From Methanobacteriota archaeon (GTDB lineage: Archaea > Thermoplasmatota > Poseidoniia > Poseidoniales > Thalassarchaeaceae), in the NCBI GenBank assembly GCA_002730095.1, contig PBZE01000006.1:1-44984 (forward strand): a stretch of DNA of 44,984 nucleotides, read 5' to 3'. The stretch's first letter is position 1; each line of letters begins with the position of its first letter. The position numbers and the translations under genes were made by a program. Below the pieces are notes generated by a model. That model saw only the letters and a program-made list of their open reading frames with translations. It had not been told where the DNA came from and did no database searches. Of the stretch, positions 42,586 through 44,984 are shown one piece after another.

Positions 42586-44778
42586 TCATGAAAGAATCGG
42601 GCCAGGATTGTCCCAATAGTGCCATAATTGCCTCTGATCACCGTCCCAAGCTGTGAAGTATAGCTTATCCCCAACGCTAGTAAGCCACCATGGCCAACTA
42701 CCATTTTCTCCTTGATGGACATCCACTACAATCTCCGTGCCAGACTCAGTGCCATCTGTTCTCCAGAGCTCTTGCCCACTCTCTCCATCGTCAGCACTGA
42801 AGTAGAAATGTTCGCCATGTGTAAGGGTGTATTCTCCATGCCAATGTTCGGTACTTCCCCATGATAAACTACTATTCTCGCCCACATTTAGGTCCTTTAC
42901 CATAACCGTGCCTGCTTCTGTCCCATCAGTCTTCCAGAGTTCGTATCCATGTTCCCCATCTGTGGCACCGAAGTAAACTTCGCCGTTAAGTACCTTCATT
43001 GGGCCTGTAGGATTGCTTGAGTTATTCCCTGGATTGATGTCTTTGATCATATATGTTCCTAATTCGGTATTGTCGGTTATCCATAGTTCTCTTCCATTTT
43101 CTCCATCATTTGCAGAAAATATCAGTTTATCCCCCAGTTTTGTTAACCAGAGTGGATTGCTAGAATTATTAAATCCTGGTCGAATATCCTTTACCACATT
43201 AGTCGTAAATGCATCTCCTAGAGAGAAATGTAATTCCTGCCCGGTTGACCCATCATTAGCTGTGAAGTAGAGTCCTCCAGAGCCCCTTGTCAAATAAAGA
43301 GGATCACTTCCAACAGTCCCCGGATTGATATCCTTGACTAGAAATAATCCTCCGCCCAGAGATAGGCCAAACCTGTACAACTCTCTGCCATAGTTCTCAG
43401 TATCCCCCGTAAACCATACTTGATTCCCAATTACCAAAATATTCCTTGGAGCCGATCCATCCCAATCTGCGCAGCATTGGCTATTCCCATTATCATCGAT
43501 CCACGAGCTCGTCTCTGGCTCAATATTTGCAATCATCCTAGTGCCTACTTCAGTACCATCGCTTATCCATAATTCTTCGCCTTGTGGGTATCCCTGCTCC
43601 CCATCCAGTCCATCTGCTCTGATAGCAGAGAAAATCACTCTATCCGCATTATTGCCATTGGACTCTATGACTTCAAGATTCGAAACTCCAACATAGTCAA
43701 ACTCACATCCATCACATCCATAATCCCAATAATTCCATAGGTCCGTAACTATATTGGTGCCATCACTAGTTCCATCACTTACCCATAGGTCTGCAGCAGA
43801 CCAAGTTGTAAATTGGTTGTAAGCAGTGAAAAATACCAGATTTTTCCCAGCGACCACTTCCACCGGCATGAATATGTTATCCCAAGTCCTGTCAAAATTG
43901 GAACTGTAATTTACACAATCCTCAGTTGCCTCGCCTGTGTCTGGGTCTACTGATGGGCTACATTCTTCTCCTCTAATGTCAACTAGGATGTAGCTCCCAG
44001 AGAGGGTCCCATCACTTCTCCAAAATTCCCAGCCATGAATTCCATCATCAGCAATGAAGTAAAGCACGCCTCCCATTTCAACAACCCTCTGATGAGCCCA
44101 ATTATGTTCAGTAGTAGTCTCATTGTATACCATTCCATAATTCCCCGGGCATTCTCCGACTGTGAACTGTATCTCGTCGAATGTAATCATGCCATCGCCC
44201 TCAACACCGAGCCCATTCCCGTCATCATATCCAATATTCAAAAGAAATCCTGGGTTATCAAGTGGGCATTCATCAACATAATAATTCAATGAATAAGTTA
44301 GGCTTGATAGAGTATTTTGAAGTGTTAATATGGTGTGCTCTAGGTTATCGATGGAAACATCTTTCTGAGCAATCTGTGAGCCTAGATCAATAATTTGATT
44401 GTCTAAATCCATTATTTGTTGATCCAATGAGGAGATCTCTGTATGTAGGGAAGATACGTTTTCTTCCGATTCATCCAGCTGAATCGCAATCTCATCACGT
44501 ATCTGTGCCAACGCATTTCTCTGTCCTTCTAGTTCCGAGATACTCATCTCTAGGCTGGTAACTTCAGACTCAATTGCAGACAGTTCCTCATTCGCTTCAG
44601 TCAAGGCACTTTGTAGAGTTGATATCTGGCTCTGAGCGTCATTATTTTCAGATATTGAATCCTCCAATTCAGCTTCTAAATCCTCAATCCTATCCGTATT
44701 CCCAGAATCACTACTGGTACATCCGGATAATATTGAACTGAACAACAGTAATGCTATGACTGCGGACCTTAGTCTCAT
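42586..44778 (-). CDS. Lipoprotein with coiled-coil stalk and ELWxxDGT repeats
   Basis: The 730-residue protein begins with a lipoprotein signal ending LSGC (Cys20), so it should be lipid-anchored outside the cell. Residues ~28-170 are heptad repeats (EDLEAELEDSISEN onward), a long coiled-coil stalk. From ~230 there are about eight repeats of the form ELWxxDGTxxGTxxxKDIxPG (for example ELWISDGTEVGT, ELWITDNTELGT, ELWKTDGTEAGT, ELWRTDGTESGT), probably forming a propeller head. A short EF-hand-like segment (DGDGMITFDEIQF is nearly this) lies between. AAGGAG precedes the ATG. The binding partner is unknown. It heads a minus-strand pair with guaC, though the two may not be related in function. 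Confidence 0.85.
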   Translation of the reverse strand: MRLRSAVIALLLFSSILSGCTSSDSGNTDRIEDLEAELEDSISENNDAQSQISTLQSALTEANEELSAIESEVTSLEMSISELEGQRNALAQIRDEIAIQLDESEENVSSLHTEISSLDQQIMDLDNQIIDLGSQIAQKDVSIDNLEHTILTLQNTLSSLTYSLNYYVDECPLDNPGFLLNIGYDDGNGLGVEGDGMITFDEIQFTVGECPGNYGMVYNETTTEHNWAHQRVVEMGGVLYFIADDGIHGWEFWRSDGTLSGSYILVDIRGEECSPSVDPDTGEATEDCVNYSSNFDRTWDNIFMPVEVVAGKNLVFFTAYNQFTTWSAADLWVSDGTSDGTNIVTDLWNYWDYGCDGCEFDYVGVSNLEVIESNGNNADRVIFSAIRADGLDGEQGYPQGEELWISDGTEVGTRMIANIEPETSSWIDDNGNSQCCADWDGSAPRNILVIGNQVWFTGDTENYGRELYRFGLSLGGGLFLVKDINPGTVGSDPLYLTRGSGGLYFTANDGSTGQELHFSLGDAFTTNVVKDIRPGFNNSSNPLWLTKLGDKLIFSANDGENGRELWITDNTELGTYMIKDINPGNNSSNPTGPMKVLNGEVYFGATDGEHGYELWKTDGTEAGTVMVKDLNVGENSSLSWGSTEHWHGEYTLTHGEHFYFSADDGESGQELWRTDGTESGTEIVVDVHQGENGSWPWWLTSVGDKLYFTAWDGDQRQLWHYWDNPGPILS

Positions 44779-44821
44779 AAAACTCCTTATCGGTACAGAT
44801 TATTAGAAGTTCCTCTCAATC

Positions 44822-44869
44822 AACGTCTATATCGACTAATGGCCACATGTGGCTCTCAACCGAGACGTT
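44822..44869 (-). promoter_or_regulatory. Nested dyads upstream of the ELWxxDGT lipoprotein gene
   Basis: GCCACATGTGGC (44842-44853) is a perfect 12-bp palindrome. Around it, nearly concentric, AACGTCT (44822-44828) and AGACGTT (44863-44869) are inverted. A TATA-like CGATATAG on the minus strand (44828-44835) lies between the palindrome and the gene start at 44778. This looks like a regulator site just upstream of the core promoter, though part could serve termination of tRNA-Glu. Confidence 0.42.
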
Positions 44870-44870
44870 T

Positions 44871-44948
44871 TGGTGCTCGTGCCGGGATTTGAACCCGGGT
44901 CGTCGCCTCGAGAGGGCGACATGATGGACCGAACTACACCACACGAGC
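44871..44948 (-). tRNA. tRNA-Glu (CTC)
   Basis: Minus strand: acceptor GCTCGTG/CACGAGC, D arm TGGTGTAGTTCGGTCCA, anticodon stem TCGCC/GGCGA around CTCTCGA (anticodon CTC), T arm CCGGG-TTCAAAT-CCCGG. Discriminator A is followed by an encoded CCA. Confidence 0.95.
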
Positions 44949-44970
44949 GGTATCATCGCCACTCCCCTTC

Positions 44971-44980
44971 CATATTTGAA
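44971..44980 (-). promoter_or_regulatory. Candidate TATA box for tRNA-Glu
   Basis: TTCAAATATG on the minus strand is centred about 27 bp before the first base of tRNA-Glu, the usual archaeal spacing. Confidence 0.5.
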
Positions 44981-44984
44981 AACA

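Overview
The window reads as a dense stretch of a planktonic euryarchaeal chromosome, most likely Marine Group II (Candidatus Poseidoniales). This is inferred from gene content, not from a marker tree. The information-processing genes are archaeal: an rpo7 (rpoE1)-spt4-rps24e-rps27ae operon, archaeal-type AlaRS with the N-terminal tetracysteine-like region, DtdA D-aminoacyl-tRNA deacylase, RtcB, archease and an HVO_0476-type zinc-ribbon protein. They sit among bacterial-looking metabolic genes (hexameric glutamate dehydrogenase, polar amino acid ABC transporter, proline dehydrogenase, GMP reductase) and several very large surface proteins. I see no IS element, phage gene, CRISPR array, rRNA or intein.

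Layout. 1-122: start of a ribbon-helix-helix regulator running off the left edge. 0.3-6 kb: HD phosphohydrolase, gdhA, and a convergent two-gene ABC transporter whose permease carries an N-terminal beta-propeller. 6-13.3 kb: purC, a small unknown gene, and a 1896-residue doubly anchored surface protein. 13.3-14.7 kb: a strongly structured leader followed by the transcription/ribosome operon; rps27ae and an upstream-trimmed rpoE1 start differ from the ORF track. 14.7-19.2 kb: unknown protein, dtdA, proline dehydrogenase, zinc ribbon, methyltransferase-like protein. 19.1-21.6 kb: membrane-anchored subtilase plus a His-rich, zinc-ribbon membrane protein in one minus-strand operon. 21.6-22.0 kb: tRNA-Ser(GGA) and tRNA-Thr(GGT); the 92 bases between the two tRNAs show nothing I can name. 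22.0-28.9 kb: a ~2290-residue surface protein. 29-31.8 kb: a 53-residue small ORF, an AlkA-like glycosylase, a His-rich secreted protein and RtcB. 31.9-36 kb: AlaRS and a class I aminotransferase 4 nt apart. 36-40.7 kb: unknown protein, a thrombospondin-3-like calcium-repeat surface protein with an embedded lipoyl-like fold, archease. 40.7-45 kb: TauE-type permease, GMP reductase, an ELWxxDGT-repeat lipoprotein, and tRNA-Glu(CTC).

How it fits together. The anchored subtilase, amino acid importer, glutamate dehydrogenase, proline dehydrogenase and aminotransferase are consistent with a heterotroph living on proteins and amino acids. The large surface proteins (FG-GAP propeller, CARDB/NEW3-like Ig domains, TSP3 calcium repeats, ELWxxDGT repeats) would make up much of the exterior. 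RtcB and its activator archease both lie here, 8 kb apart. The most interesting signals are the propeller-permease fusion without a substrate-binding protein, the multibranched RNA fold abutting the rpoE1 ribosome binding site, the lipoyl-like insert in the TSP3 protein, and several perfect dyads in leaders and promoters.
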